This document shows, piece after piece, positions 17,055 to 25,478 of a DNA stretch of 64,000 bases. The translations under genes were made by a program, and so were the position numbers. Within the stretch, counting starts at the first letter, position 1. Each line of letters opens with the position of its first letter. The notes below the pieces were generated by a model that was not told the DNA's origin, did no database searches, and saw only the letters and a program-made list of their open reading frames with translations. The stretch is from Ga0077560 sp046330435 (lineage in GTDB: Bacteria; Actinomycetota; Thermoleophilia; Miltoncostaeales; Miltoncostaeaceae): the NCBI GenBank assembly GCA_046330435.1, contig JAXLST010000016.1, positions 1-64,000 of the forward strand. The letters are read 5' to 3'.

Positions 17055-17127
17055 GGGCCGTTAGCTCAGCTGGTAGAGCAAGGGACTTTTAATCCCAAGG
17101 TCACAGGTTCGAGCCCTGTACGGCCCA
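17055..17127 (+). tRNA. tRNA-Lys (anticodon TTT)
   Basis: The 73-base sequence folds as a canonical cloverleaf. The acceptor stem GGGCCGT pairs with ACGGCCC, the D arm is GCTC-AGCTGGTA-GAGC, and the anticodon loop CTTTTAA carries TTT. The T arm is ACAGG-TTCGAGC-CCTGT and the discriminator base is A. CCA is not encoded. The tyrosine recombinase gene begins 100 bases after its 3' end, the usual sign that the tRNA is the integration site of a mobile element. Confidence 0.95.
17094..17127 (+). other. Presumed attachment site in the 3' half of tRNA-Lys
   Basis: Elements with tyrosine recombinases usually cross over within the anticodon or T arm of the target tRNA and carry a copy of its 3' end to restore the gene. 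The recombinase gene lies immediately downstream, so the core is expected between the anticodon loop and base 17127. No second copy of the 3' segment was found in the window, so the core length cannot be defined here. Confidence 0.4.
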
Positions 17128-17199
17128 TCGCTGAGAACGCCGTATTCAAGCGGTTCACAGAGCCACCTTCCTCTCTGGCCGACCCCGCCGAGGCGGGGG

Positions 17200-17219
17200 G
17201 TGGTAACAAAAGTGGTAAC
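17200..17219 (+). repeat. Direct repeat GTGGTAAC x2, candidate integrase arm or promoter site
   Basis: GTGGTAAC occurs at 17200-17207 and again at 17212-17219, with a 12-base period and AAAA between. The pair ends 8 bases before the recombinase start. A 6-bp GC stem (CCCCGC/GCGGGG, loop CGAG) lies just upstream. Short direct repeats beside the attachment site are typical arm-type binding sites for tyrosine recombinases or their excisionase. The assignment is by position only. Confidence 0.4.
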
Positions 17220-17227
17220 TTCCCTCC

Positions 17228-18376
17228 ATGTCGGCTCCCATGGAGAAGACGAGCGTGCCCGGCATCTACCGCCGCGGCGGCCGCTACGTGGTCGCCTTCC
17301 GGGACGCCACCGGCAACCAGCGCCGGCGCACCGCCGGGACCATGGCCGAGGCCCGGGCGCTGAAGGGCGAGATCTCCGCGGACCTCAGCCGGGGCGAGTA
17401 CCGAGAGCAGTCGCGCATCACGCTCGCCGAGTACGCGGATGAGTGGATACGTACCTACGCGGGCCGCACGAGCCGGGGCATCCGCCCCACGACGCTCGAG
17501 GAGTACCGGCGGGACCTGGAGGCTCACGTCCTGCCGGTGCTGGGCCGGCGTCGCCTGTCGCAGATCGAGCCGCGCCACGTGAAGCTGCTGGCGAGCGATC
17601 TCGCCAAGGCGGGACGCCTGCCGTCGACGGTCCGCAACATCATGGCTCCGCTGCGGGCGTTGTTCGCAACGGCCGTCGAGGAGGGCGTCGTGCGCACCAA
17701 CCCCTGCACGGGCCTTCGGCTTCCGGGAGGGACGACCCCGGACCGGCACGCGCGCGCCCTCACCGAGGACGAGCTGGCGCGCCTGGTCGAGGAGATCCCC
17801 GAGTCCTGGCGGCTGGTAGTCCAGTTCCTCGCACAGACGGGCCTGCGCATCGGCGAGGCCATCGCGCTGCGGTGGGAGGACGTCGACCTCGGAGCGCGGC
17901 GGGTGAAGGTCCGCCGGCGGCTCTACAAGGGTGTGATCGATGCGCCCAAGAGCCGGTACGGCATCAGGGACGTGCCGATCAGCAGCGAGCTCGCCCAGGC
18001 GCTGTGGAATCACCGGTCCGCCTCGCGCCACCCTGGCGACACCGACCCGGTGTTCCCCAGCGAGGCCGGAACGCCGCTCAACGGGATGAACCTGTTGAAC
18101 CGTGTGGTGAAGCCGGCGGCGGTGCGCGCGGGGGTGCCCTGGGCGGCGTTGCACACGCTGCGCCACACCTGCGCGTCGATGCTGTTCCGCGGGGGGTGGA
18201 ACGCCAAGCAGGTGCAGATGGTGCTCGGTCACCACTCCCCCGCGTTCACGCTCGCCACCTACGTGCACCTGATCCCCGACGACCTGCCGGAGCCCGTGTT
18301 CCCGCCGATGGCCACCCCCGCTCACGCCGCCGCACGCCCCGCGCGGCGTGCCAGGCGCACCTCGCCGCGCACGTAG
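17228..18376 (+). CDS. int: Tyrosine recombinase/integrase of the conjugative element
   Basis: The 382-residue integrase has an N-terminal arm-binding beta-sheet region (GIYRRGGRYVVAFRDATGNQ), a SAM-like core-binding domain (TLAEYADEWIRTYAG, about residues 65-160) and a C-terminal catalytic domain. The catalytic Arg is in TGLRIGEAIAL (about residue 206). HTLRHT and the nucleophile Tyr345 in TYVHL complete the active site. It catalyses site-specific integration and excision at tRNA-Lys. ATG 17228 follows the GTGGTAAC repeats. The 3' end overlaps the convergent excisionase-like gene by 55 bases. Confidence 0.95.
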   Translation: MSAPMEKTSVPGIYRRGGRYVVAFRDATGNQRRRTAGTMAEARALKGEISADLSRGEYREQSRITLAEYADEWIRTYAGRTSRGIRPTTLEEYRRDLEAHVLPVLGRRRLSQIEPRHVKLLASDLAKAGRLPSTVRNIMAPLRALFATAVEEGVVRTNPCTGLRLPGGTTPDRHARALTEDELARLVEEIPESWRLVVQFLAQTGLRIGEAIALRWEDVDLGARRVKVRRRLYKGVIDAPKSRYGIRDVPISSELAQALWNHRSASRHPGDTDPVFPSEAGTPLNGMNLLNRVVKPAAVRAGVPWAALHTLRHTCASMLFRGGWNAKQVQMVLGHHSPAFTLATYVHLIPDDLPEPVFPPMATPAHAAARPARRARRTSPRT

Positions 18377-18630
18377 GCCTCCAGCTCGGCCCGCGAGACG
18401 AGGGTCCTGGTGCCCTCCTTGATTCGGGTGAGGTACCCCCGGGAGAGCAGGTCGTCGATGCGATGCCGACGGGCCCGGATGTAGTCCGCGGCCTCGCTGA
18501 TCGTGAGGTACGGGGACTCCGGGGGTGGTGGCGCGGCCTGCGAGGCCACGATCTCCGCCGCTCGCTTGGCGATGAGCTCCACCTGCTCGGGGGACAGCTC
18601 GACCGACAGCCGCAGTGCGTCAGGTCTCAC
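18322..18630 (-). CDS. Excisionase-like helix-turn-helix protein
   Basis: From GTG 18630 the gene encodes 102 residues. The C-terminal half (YLTISEAADYIRARRHRIDD, LLSRGYLTRIKEGTRTLVSR) is an HTH_17/MerR-like winged helix typical of recombination directionality factors. The N-terminus (ALRLSVELSPEQVELIAKRA) is a short helical extension. The start overlaps the stop of the coupling-protein gene by 11 bases, so it is the distal gene of the secretion operon. The 3' end overlaps int. That layout would tie excision to transfer-gene expression. The excisionase role is inferred from domain and position. Confidence 0.7.
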   Translation of the reverse strand: MRPDALRLSVELSPEQVELIAKRAAEIVASQAAPPPPESPYLTISEAADYIRARRHRIDDLLSRGYLTRIKEGTRTLVSRAELEAYVRGEVRLARRAGRAAA

Positions 18631-20266
18631 CGGCGTCCCCGACCAGTTTCTTGAGCCCTCGCTCCTTGAACCATGGACGCAGGCGCAACATGGCCGGGGC
18701 ACGGTGGCCGTAGAGCAGCAGGGCTTGGCCGGCGGGCAGTTCTCGCAGCGCGTTGACGGGGGCGAGGGGTTGGACGCTGCGGCTGGTGGTGGTGCTGCTG
18801 CCCTGGTGGCCACGCGTTGTGCTGGTGCGATCGATCTCGAGATCGCCGAGGGATCGGCTGATCTCGGTGAGGGTCTGTTGGTCGGCGATGCCCCCCAGGA
18901 AGATCCGGGCGCGGTGGTTGTTGAGGACGGTGCGCGCCCGGTCGCGGTAGACGTGGGTGATCTGGGCCGTGTCCTGGAAGACGCTGATCAGCTGCACGCC
19001 GGCGTCGGCGCCGGTGGCGGCGATCTCCGGCAGTTCGCGGATCGGGGCGATGTGGGCGGCCTCGTCGAGCACGCACAGCAGGGGCCGCTCGGGCCGCGTG
19101 CCGCGGGCCCGGACGGTCTGAGCGTGGCGGATGATCTGGGTGGTGATGGCGGCGAACACCGGTGCGAGGCGCTGCTGTTCGTGAGGTGGTGCGACCAGGA
19201 ACACACTGGCGCCGCTGAGGATGCGCTCGGGGGTGATGTCGGAGTGAGCGAGGCTTAGAACACGCTGGTCCCACCAGGCGGCGCAGACGGTGCGGGCGGT
19301 GAGGGTGACCGAGGAGCGCGTTCGCGGGTCGGTGCCGCGGACTCCGTCCCACGCCGCCGCGGCCATGGCTTCCGCCTCCTGCAGTAACTCGCTGACCTCG
19401 TCGTCGGCCGCCGGCCCGACGCTCAGCCAACGGACCACTGCTGCCATCCCCTCGCCGTGCAGCACCGCGGCGCGCAATAGCGGCGCGAGGAGCAGTTCTG
19501 CGGATGACCGCCAGAAGGATTCGTCAGTGACTCCAGCGGTGCCGGCGCCGGCGCTCATCAGGGCGCGCGCGGCGGCTTGGGCGTCGTCCCAGGTGACCAG
19601 GTCGTGCAGGGGTGTCCAGCCGGCGCTGGGGTGGCCGCTCACCCCGATGGGGTCGTAGATCAGCACCGGTCCGAGGTCGGCGCGTCGGTGGTGGGTGATC
19701 TCCAGGACGTCGGGCTTCGAGCTGGTGGCGAGCAGCGGCCCGTCGTGTTCGAGGATCGCGGGGATCACCAGGCCGGTCGTCTTGCCGGACTGGGTGGGGC
19801 CGATGATCAGCACCGAGTGTCGTTCCTCGGCGGCCACCAGGCGTCGTGCGTGGCGACCGAGGATCACGCGGCCCCTGGTGGGGCCGGTGACCCGCAGCCC
19901 CCGGAGGTCCGCAGCACGGGCGAACCTGGCACCGCGGCCCCGCGTCGTCTGGCGGAGCCGCGCCCCGGCACCGACCAGGGCGCCTGTCGTGCAAAGCAGG
20001 ACGATCCCGCCCGCCGCGTACACCGCCGCCCGCCTCGGGCGGGTCTGGCGCACGGTGGGCGGCAGGGCGCCCGAGGGATCGCCGCGGTGATTCCAGAGCT
20101 CGGGGATCGCGCGAGCCGCCTCGCCCGGGGTCGGGGCATCGGTGCCGTTGCCCGAGATCAGGCCCGCCAGGGCGAAGGTTGCCCACACCACCACGATGGC
20201 GGCCGCGGCTCCCGCCGCGAGGGTCAGGGCGAGGGCCTGAAGGGGCGTGATCCGCTGCGGGGTCAT
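18620..20266 (-). CDS. VirD4/TraG-type conjugative coupling protein
   Basis: Starting at ATG 20266 the protein has 548 residues. Two N-terminal membrane helices (about 11-36 and 80-101) precede a RecA-like ATPase with Walker A GPTQSGKT (156-163), SSKPDVL, and Walker B LLCVLDEAAHI. A T4CP-like QDTAQITHVYRDRARTVLNN follows. Coupling proteins are hexameric inner-membrane pumps that deliver the relaxase-DNA complex to the type IV channel. It overlaps the VirB4-like gene by ATGA upstream and the excisionase-like gene downstream. The frame continues upstream of the ATG only as antisense of the VirB4-like gene. Confidence 0.9.
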   Translation of the reverse strand: MTPQRITPLQALALTLAAGAAAAIVVVWATFALAGLISGNGTDAPTPGEAARAIPELWNHRGDPSGALPPTVRQTRPRRAAVYAAGGIVLLCTTGALVGAGARLRQTTRGRGARFARAADLRGLRVTGPTRGRVILGRHARRLVAAEERHSVLIIGPTQSGKTTGLVIPAILEHDGPLLATSSKPDVLEITHHRRADLGPVLIYDPIGVSGHPSAGWTPLHDLVTWDDAQAAARALMSAGAGTAGVTDESFWRSSAELLLAPLLRAAVLHGEGMAAVVRWLSVGPAADDEVSELLQEAEAMAAAAWDGVRGTDPRTRSSVTLTARTVCAAWWDQRVLSLAHSDITPERILSGASVFLVAPPHEQQRLAPVFAAITTQIIRHAQTVRARGTRPERPLLCVLDEAAHIAPIRELPEIAATGADAGVQLISVFQDTAQITHVYRDRARTVLNNHRARIFLGGIADQQTLTEISRSLGDLEIDRTSTTRGHQGSSTTTSRSVQPLAPVNALRELPAGQALLLYGHRAPAMLRLRPWFKERGLKKLVGDAGET

Positions 20267-21483
20267 GTGTGCATCCGCTGGTCGGTGTCGACCAGCGGGG
20301 CCTCGGTGGTGGTGATGCGGTGTTCGATCAGCAGGGAGCGGCGGCCCACGCGCCAGAGGGCGGCGTGGGCGGGGAGGTCGGTAACCCGTTCGACCTCGCT
20401 GTCGGTGAGTCCCAGCAGGGTGCGGGTGGTCGCCAGGTCCGCGGGGTCCTGGCGGAGGATCACGACGGTCTCTGATTCGCTGAGCAGCCCTCGGGCGATC
20501 TGTGAGACCCGCGATCCCTCGTCGCCTGCGGCGACAAGGTCGGTGAGGCGGTGGACGACCAGGATGTTCTGGACGCCGAGGCTGCGGGCGAGCTTCCAGA
20601 GCCGCTGCAGGAACTCGGCGACCGACGGGTTGGCGACCAGTGCCCAGGCCTCGTCGAGGACGAAGATGGTGCGGCGGTCCCCGGCCTGCAGGCGCGGCTC
20701 CAGCCACGCGGCGACGCACGCCATCACGATCGGGCGGGCGGCGACCGGCACGCGGCTGATGTCGAACGCGACCACCGGCGCCGTGAGGTCGACGTCGATG
20801 CTGGTGGGGCCGTCGAACATCCCCGCCAGGGCCCCGGCATTGAGGTCCCGCAGTGCCAGGGCGCATGCGCGTCCCTCAGCCGCCAGCTGCTCGATGGTCG
20901 TGCCGAGTTCCGTGGCCGCTGCGGGTGTCGGCGCGAGGAGCGCCTCCCCGACCAGCGGCAGCGTCGGCGGGCCGGCGTTGCGTGCGGCGGCCTGCAACGC
21001 GGCCGCGACTGCGGCGCGTTCCTCGGGTCCGAGGTCGCGGCCGAGGGCGGTTCCCAGCAGGGCGGCCAGCAGGCTCACCCGGCCTGCCGGGGTGGTGCCG
21101 ACCTCCAGTGGGTTCAGCCGCTGTGTTCCGCCGGGTTCGAGTCGGACCGGTCGGGTGTCGTAGGCCTCACACAGCGGGGCGTATTCGCCTTTGGGGTCGA
21201 CCACGACGATCCGGCGGCCGAACATCGCCTGACGGTAGGCATAGGTCTTCACCAGCGCGGACTTGCCGTGGCCGACCTGCCCGGCAATCACCATCGACGG
21301 TCCGCGCAGCAGCCCCTTGGCATAGAGGACCCACGGGTCGAAGCAGAACGCCGCTCCCGAGAACGCCTGCTGGCCGATCAGGCACCCCTGGCCCCCGAGC
21401 GCGCCTTCGGCCATGAATGGGTAGGCGGCCTGCAGGTGGGCGGTTGTTGCGGTGTGCGCGCGAGGTGCAGACACGGCCCTCAT
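20263..21483 (-). CDS. VirB4-like conjugation ATPase (C-terminal ATPase domain only)
   Basis: From ATG 21483 the protein has 406 residues. It carries Walker A GQVGHGKS (68-75), VVDPKGEY, Walker B TIFVLDEAW, and VVHRLTDL, characteristic of the VirB4/TraC ATPase domain that energises pilus and channel assembly. The large N-terminal CagE-type domain of full-length VirB4 is missing. The overlapping upstream gene (SCO6880-like) is of a size and position to supply it. ATGA overlaps join it to both neighbours. Confidence 0.85.
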   Translation of the reverse strand: MRAVSAPRAHTATTAHLQAAYPFMAEGALGGQGCLIGQQAFSGAAFCFDPWVLYAKGLLRGPSMVIAGQVGHGKSALVKTYAYRQAMFGRRIVVVDPKGEYAPLCEAYDTRPVRLEPGGTQRLNPLEVGTTPAGRVSLLAALLGTALGRDLGPEERAAVAAALQAAARNAGPPTLPLVGEALLAPTPAAATELGTTIEQLAAEGRACALALRDLNAGALAGMFDGPTSIDVDLTAPVVAFDISRVPVAARPIVMACVAAWLEPRLQAGDRRTIFVLDEAWALVANPSVAEFLQRLWKLARSLGVQNILVVHRLTDLVAAGDEGSRVSQIARGLLSESETVVILRQDPADLATTRTLLGLTDSEVERVTDLPAHAALWRVGRRSLLIEHRITTTEAPLVDTDQRMHT

Positions 21484-22952
21484 CCGATCCCGCGGGAGCG
21501 CAGGCCCCGTCCCAGGGGCAGGGTGTAGGTGTGGGCGAGGGCCTGCTGGCCCCACATGCGGCGCAGGTCCAGGTGGACGCGGGCGGCGAGGGTGGTGACC
21601 TGCCGGCACTCGTCCTCAAGGGCCGCGGGGTCGGTGTGGGTGACGGTCAGGTAGCCGCTGAACCGGTACGGGGCGTGGCCTGAGACCAGTTCGGTCTCCT
21701 GCTCGTCAAGGGCCTGGCGGGCGCGCCTGCGCCGGCCGGTCTGCCGCCATCCCCCTCGGGCCCGCAGGCTGTCGTCGTCATCGAACGCGGCGGCGCGGCG
21801 TTCGATCCCGCGGATCGCCCGGGTGGTGTCCATCGGTTCCATGACCACGCTCACCGCGCGACGCACGCGGTCGGAGAGCAGCAGCGGGGCGAGCACGTCG
21901 CATCCGACGTCCAGGCGCGGCCACTCGCTGATCCAGAACGTCGCGTGGTGAAAGCCGTCGGTCAGCAGGGTCCCCCAGGTCTCCTCGGCCGCCATCGGAC
22001 CGGGGTCCGTCGGTGCAATGCCGTCAGGGCCCTGGTGGGCGGCACGGTGCGCGGCGGTCGTGGTGATGGTCGGGTCAAAGCCAGTGCGGATGTGGGTGGC
22101 GAGCTGCCGTGGGGTGAGGGCCCCGGCAACGGGGATCTCGTGGGAGGCGAGCTCGGCGGCCAGTCCTTCGAGTTCCCGCAGCAGCACGACCTCATGGCCC
22201 AGCTCGCCCCCGCCAGCGCGGCGGATCGCCTGCTGGGCGCGCCGCCGATCCACGCTGACGGCCACCAGGATCTGGTGACCCACCGAGGCGGGGCCGGCGT
22301 CCTGCAGCAGCGCGACGTAGCTGGCGACCGCCGGGTGGGTGACCTCCAGGTGGACGTGCTCGGCAAACCACGCGCCCAGCTCGTCCACCGGTTGGTCGGC
22401 GGTGCGTTCGACCCACTGCACCCGGGAGACCACCGAGCCGCGGGAGGCGAGACCGGCGAGGATCTGTCCCCACCCGGCCACCCGTCGTTCCCGCTCAGCT
22501 CCGTCGAGCAGCAGGAACGCCGTCGGCCGGACCTCAAGAACACCTGTGAGCAGGCTGCCTTCCCGGACCGCGCCGACCTCCCCGCCCTGGCTGGGAATCG
22601 CGATGAGCCGGCACCCGGACAGGGCCGCAGGTAGGGAGCACTCCCCCGCCGGCGGGCAGGTGTGGCGGTATCTGTGTCGGCCCGTCAGGCGACGGGCCGC
22701 GTGCACGCCGGTCAGCTGCGCCCAGCCGAACGCCGTCCCGCCCGCGACGGGCAGCAGGGCTCCGATGCAGATCAGGAGGCTGAGCGCGGCACCGGCGAGG
22801 ACCTGCAGGAGGCTGTCCCGGTTCGCCGCCGCCACGAGTACGAGTGCCGCGGCCCCAAGGGCGACGATCTGGGAGAGGTGCAGGCCCAGCACTGGGCCCG
22901 GTTCCAGCGGCCCGAACCGGTAGCGCTCACGGCGGCGGGTGTCGGTGCTCAT
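21480..22952 (-). CDS. SCO6880-family type IV secretion protein (PrgI/VirB3-like N-terminus)
   Basis: The 490-residue protein starts MSTDTRRRERYRFGPLEP, then two membrane helices (about 28-70) in the PrgI/VirB3 pattern, then a long soluble region with HRYRHTCPPAGECSLPAAL and GWGQILAGLASRGSVVSRVQ. This is the layout of actinobacterial SCO6880-family proteins that always accompany a VirB4-like ATPase. No P-loop is present. It probably couples the VirB4-like ATPase to the membrane core. It lies 6 bases after the VirB6-like gene and overlaps the ATPase gene. Confidence 0.82.
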   Translation of the reverse strand: MSTDTRRRERYRFGPLEPGPVLGLHLSQIVALGAAALVLVAAANRDSLLQVLAGAALSLLICIGALLPVAGGTAFGWAQLTGVHAARRLTGRHRYRHTCPPAGECSLPAALSGCRLIAIPSQGGEVGAVREGSLLTGVLEVRPTAFLLLDGAERERRVAGWGQILAGLASRGSVVSRVQWVERTADQPVDELGAWFAEHVHLEVTHPAVASYVALLQDAGPASVGHQILVAVSVDRRRAQQAIRRAGGGELGHEVVLLRELEGLAAELASHEIPVAGALTPRQLATHIRTGFDPTITTTAAHRAAHQGPDGIAPTDPGPMAAEETWGTLLTDGFHHATFWISEWPRLDVGCDVLAPLLLSDRVRRAVSVVMEPMDTTRAIRGIERRAAAFDDDDSLRARGGWRQTGRRRRARQALDEQETELVSGHAPYRFSGYLTVTHTDPAALEDECRQVTTLAARVHLDLRRMWGQQALAHTYTLPLGRGLRSRGIG

Positions 22953-22958
22953 CGGGGC

Positions 22959-24086
22959 CTACCCGCCGATCGGGATGCGCGGGTTGCCAGGACGCACGGA
23001 CGAGCCGCTGAGCGGGCGGACCGGCACGGGGCGCGCGCCCTGGATGCGGGCCGAGACCGCGCCCCAGGCGGTGCGGCCGCCGGACCGAGCGACACCGGGG
23101 GCGCCCTGCCAGGTCGCTCCCATCCGGCCGCGGTGCAGGTTCGCCGCGTCGATCGCCAGGGGCATCAGCGAAAGCACGACCAGCGGTGTGATCGCCGCCA
23201 TCAGGAACATCGCCGCACCGGCAAGGACCGACTCGAGGCCGTCGCCGCTGGTGATCGCCGCGATCCCGAGGGCGAGGGTCTCGATGATCACCAGCTTGCT
23301 GATGATCAGGGCCGCCAGCAGTTCCACCAGGCGCTTGGTCCACGCCTGGGTGACCGGCCACACCAGCCCGGTGAAGAACAGCGGCATGAACACCACGATC
23401 AGCTGGATCGCGGCGTCCCGGACGATGAGCTCCACCCACACCAGCAGTCCGGCGGCGAGCATCAGCGCCCCGGCGATGATCGCCATCAGCACCGGCACCC
23501 CCGCCGCGCCCAGGGCGTCCGGGAGGCTCCGCTGCAAGGCCTCCAGGTCGGTTCTCAGGCCCTCGGCCTGGTTGGCCGAGATCGCGTCGGTGACCTGCAC
23601 CAGCCCGGTCGTCGCGACCCCGATCACCCCGGTGAGGATCGCCGCGGCCGGCAGGTAGACACCGAGGACGCGCACGATCGCGACGGCGTTGCCGCGCATC
23701 AGCGCCTGGGCGATCGCCAGGATCACGAACGGCACCACGAACAAGCCTCCGGCCTGGGCCATCGCGCGGGAATGCTCGGCGACGTACCCATCGAACCGCG
23801 GTGTGGTGGTCTGATCGACGGCGGTCAGCAGACGCTCCAGGAACCACCCGAGCCCCGAGGCGATCGAGTCCCGGATACCGCCCAGAAGCGCATCCACGCC
23901 GGCACTCGCCACCGAATCCACCGCATCCCCGACGGCACCGACCGCCGCGCACGCGGCCGACACCCCGGGGACCGTGCAGACGGCGTCAACCGGCCCCGGC
24001 AGCGCCGCCGCCCGGTCCGAGGGAACGGCCAGTGCGAATGCCCCGAGGGCCATGAGCACCGCGAACAACAACGCGGCCCGAGTCAT
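22959..24086 (-). CDS. VirB6/TrbL-like polytopic secretion channel protein
   Basis: The 375-residue protein has a cleavable-looking signal (residues 1-29, ending AAALPG), a periplasmic segment with two cysteines, then six to seven hydrophobic helices including FVVPFVILAIAQALMRG and LIVVFMPLFFTGLVWPV, and a basic C-terminal tail. This matches the TrbL/VirB6 inner-membrane component that forms the DNA channel base. It overlaps the VirB8-like gene upstream by ATGA and is followed by the SCO6880-like gene after 6 bases. Confidence 0.8.
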   Translation of the reverse strand: MTRAALLFAVLMALGAFALAVPSDRAAALPGPVDAVCTVPGVSAACAAVGAVGDAVDSVASAGVDALLGGIRDSIASGLGWFLERLLTAVDQTTTPRFDGYVAEHSRAMAQAGGLFVVPFVILAIAQALMRGNAVAIVRVLGVYLPAAAILTGVIGVATTGLVQVTDAISANQAEGLRTDLEALQRSLPDALGAAGVPVLMAIIAGALMLAAGLLVWVELIVRDAAIQLIVVFMPLFFTGLVWPVTQAWTKRLVELLAALIISKLVIIETLALGIAAITSGDGLESVLAGAAMFLMAAITPLVVLSLMPLAIDAANLHRGRMGATWQGAPGVARSGGRTAWGAVSARIQGARPVPVRPLSGSSVRPGNPRIPIGG

Positions 24087-24760
24087 CCCACCCGCCGGAA
24101 ATCGGCCTCATCGGCGGCGAACACCGCCGGTGGCGTCTCGGCACCAACGCGGGCCGCGCCCGGAGCCGGACCGGGCGTGTCGGGCCCGAACGAGTCCACC
24201 CACCATCTCCCCGACCGCCAGACCAGGCGGACGTGACTGGTATCCCAGTTCGCCACAACCCCGCGGGCGGCGGTGCCGACCAGGGTCACCTTCCAGACCG
24301 CGATGACCGCGGCCCGATTCGACCACCCCTCCACCCGGTACCCGAGGGCTCCCGCCCGCAGGACGCGACGCTCAGGGCTGACCGGAAGGGCGGCCGCCAT
24401 GGCAGAGAACGCGGTGGCGTACCGGGGCCCCAGCTCTCGTGCGAGGCCCGGCCCGCCGAGCTCGGCGAGCACGGCCTTCGCCGAATCCGGCTCAGCCAGC
24501 AGCTCGCGTGATCCCAAGCGCTCAACCGCTCGCGCCGCGAACCGCCCCGCCCCCTCAGGCAGACGCACCGACTCCGGCGCGGACCCGAAGGGCCTCAGCA
24601 CCGGCGGTTCGGGAGGGATGGAACCCCGTGCGGCTCGCTCTACGTGGGCCGGCACCGACGGGAGCGATCGGGGGCCATTGTTCCGGCTGCCGGCGACATA
24701 GCCGCCGACAGCGGCAGCGACGCTCGCGGCGGCCACGACCAGGGCGATGGAGCGCCTCAT
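24083..24760 (-). CDS. VirB8/TcpC-like conjugation protein
   Basis: From ATG 24760 the protein has 225 residues: a short cytoplasmic start, one membrane helix (about 5-22), a Pro-rich linker and a soluble extracytoplasmic domain. The domain contains YRVEGWSNRAAVIAVWKVTL and VRLVWRSGRWWVDSFG, the sheet pattern of NTF2-like TcpC/VirB8 scaffolds of Gram-positive conjugation systems. The fold assignment is from pattern and operon position. It overlaps the VirB2-like gene and the VirB6-like gene by 4 bases each. Confidence 0.7.
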   Translation of the reverse strand: MRRSIALVVAAASVAAAVGGYVAGSRNNGPRSLPSVPAHVERAARGSIPPEPPVLRPFGSAPESVRLPEGAGRFAARAVERLGSRELLAEPDSAKAVLAELGGPGLARELGPRYATAFSAMAAALPVSPERRVLRAGALGYRVEGWSNRAAVIAVWKVTLVGTAARGVVANWDTSHVRLVWRSGRWWVDSFGPDTPGPAPGAARVGAETPPAVFAADEADFRRVG

Positions 24761-25137
24761 CCGAAGAGCCACCCGATGACGGCCGGCGCGATACCGAGTC
24801 CCAGCGCGGCCATGCCCGAAGCCACGAGCCCACCCTTCGCCCAGTCCGACGAGCGGCCCGCGATGTAGCTCCACCCGAGCCATCCCAGGCACACGAACGA
24901 CGCGGTCAGCGTGAGCAGGAACGCACCCCAATAGGTGAGGTCCACAAGGTTCGTGAACTTCCCGACCCCCGGGAACCCGTGCGCATTGCGGGATGGCGTG
25001 TAGCTCTGCCCCAGGGCGCCAGGCGCGGCGACCAAGAGCCCCAGCGGGGCGCCAATGAACGATCCGCGCAGCCTGACGGCCAGCCTGCGAGTCGCGCCGC
25101 CAGCAACGGCCACGTCCATGGCAACCGGCTCCAACAT
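24757..25137 (-). CDS. VirB2/TrbC-like small two-helix membrane protein
   Basis: This is the first gene of the secretion operon, 126 residues from ATG 25137 with GGAGG 5 bases upstream. A polar N-terminus with a weakly hydrophobic stretch is followed by two strong membrane helices (TYWGAFLLTLTASFVCLGWL and LVASGMAALGLGIAPAVIGW) separated by a short basic loop. The size, topology and position match pilin-like VirB2/TrbC components. Sequence alone does not prove pilin function. Confidence 0.6.
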   Translation of the reverse strand: MLEPVAMDVAVAGGATRRLAVRLRGSFIGAPLGLLVAAPGALGQSYTPSRNAHGFPGVGKFTNLVDLTYWGAFLLTLTASFVCLGWLGWSYIAGRSSDWAKGGLVASGMAALGLGIAPAVIGWLFG

Positions 25138-25209
25138 GTGACCTCCGCTCCAGTGTCCGCGCCGCAGAGGCGACGCCCTACCTGGAACGGTCACCCGGCC
25201 GGCAAATCC

Positions 25210-25224
25210 GGAGTGATCACTTCC
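25210..25224. promoter_or_regulatory. Dyad GGAGTGATCACTTCC upstream of the secretion operon
   Basis: The 15-base sequence is palindromic except for one base pair and lies 73 bases upstream of the VirB2-like start. It shares the GGAGTGA/TCACT half-site with the palindrome at 33943-33973. The CGAAAG that follows resembles the CCGAAAG flank of that palindrome. It may be an operator for the same regulator. Confidence 0.4.
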
Positions 25225-25239
25225 GCGCGAAAGGGGGGC

Positions 25240-25268
25240 GGCTCAGGCGCGCCGCACGCGCCTGAGCC
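25240..25268. repeat. Perfect 12-bp hairpin with CCGCA loop
   Basis: GGCTCAGGCGCG (25240-25251) and CGCGCCTGAGCC (25257-25268) are exact reverse complements around the five-base loop CCGCA. The loop and the adjoining GCG/CGC pairs are identical to those of the hairpin at 25448-25478, although the outer stem bases differ, so the two stems look covaried. Confidence 0.75.
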
Positions 25269-25447
25269 CTGCGCCGACGTGGAGTTGCTCGCCGACGCGA
25301 CCTCACCATCGGGTACCGCCGCGCGCCCCACCACCCGCCAAGAGGCCCTTGAGACACCCACGATCGAGAACCGCGCGTTGGCAGCGGCACCCGAGGGCGC
25401 GAGCCACGGTCACACACATGCACTCGGCCACTCGAGTGCCCACCCCG

Positions 25448-25478
25448 GGATCTGGCCGCGCCGCACGCGGCCAGATCC
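25448..25478. repeat. Perfect 13-bp hairpin with CCGCA loop, just before the winged-helix gene
   Basis: GGATCTGGCCGCG (25448-25460) and CGCGGCCAGATCC (25466-25478) are exact reverse complements with loop CCGCA. The hairpin ends 19 bases before the ATG at 25498, so it lies in the promoter or leader of that gene. It has no T-run, so it is not a standard terminator. Confidence 0.75.

Noticed and set aside
22662..24236. Long plus-strand frame opposite the VirB6- and SCO6880-like genes
   Set aside because: Charged low-complexity translation with no membrane or enzyme motif. The minus strand has coherent, overlapping conjugation genes.
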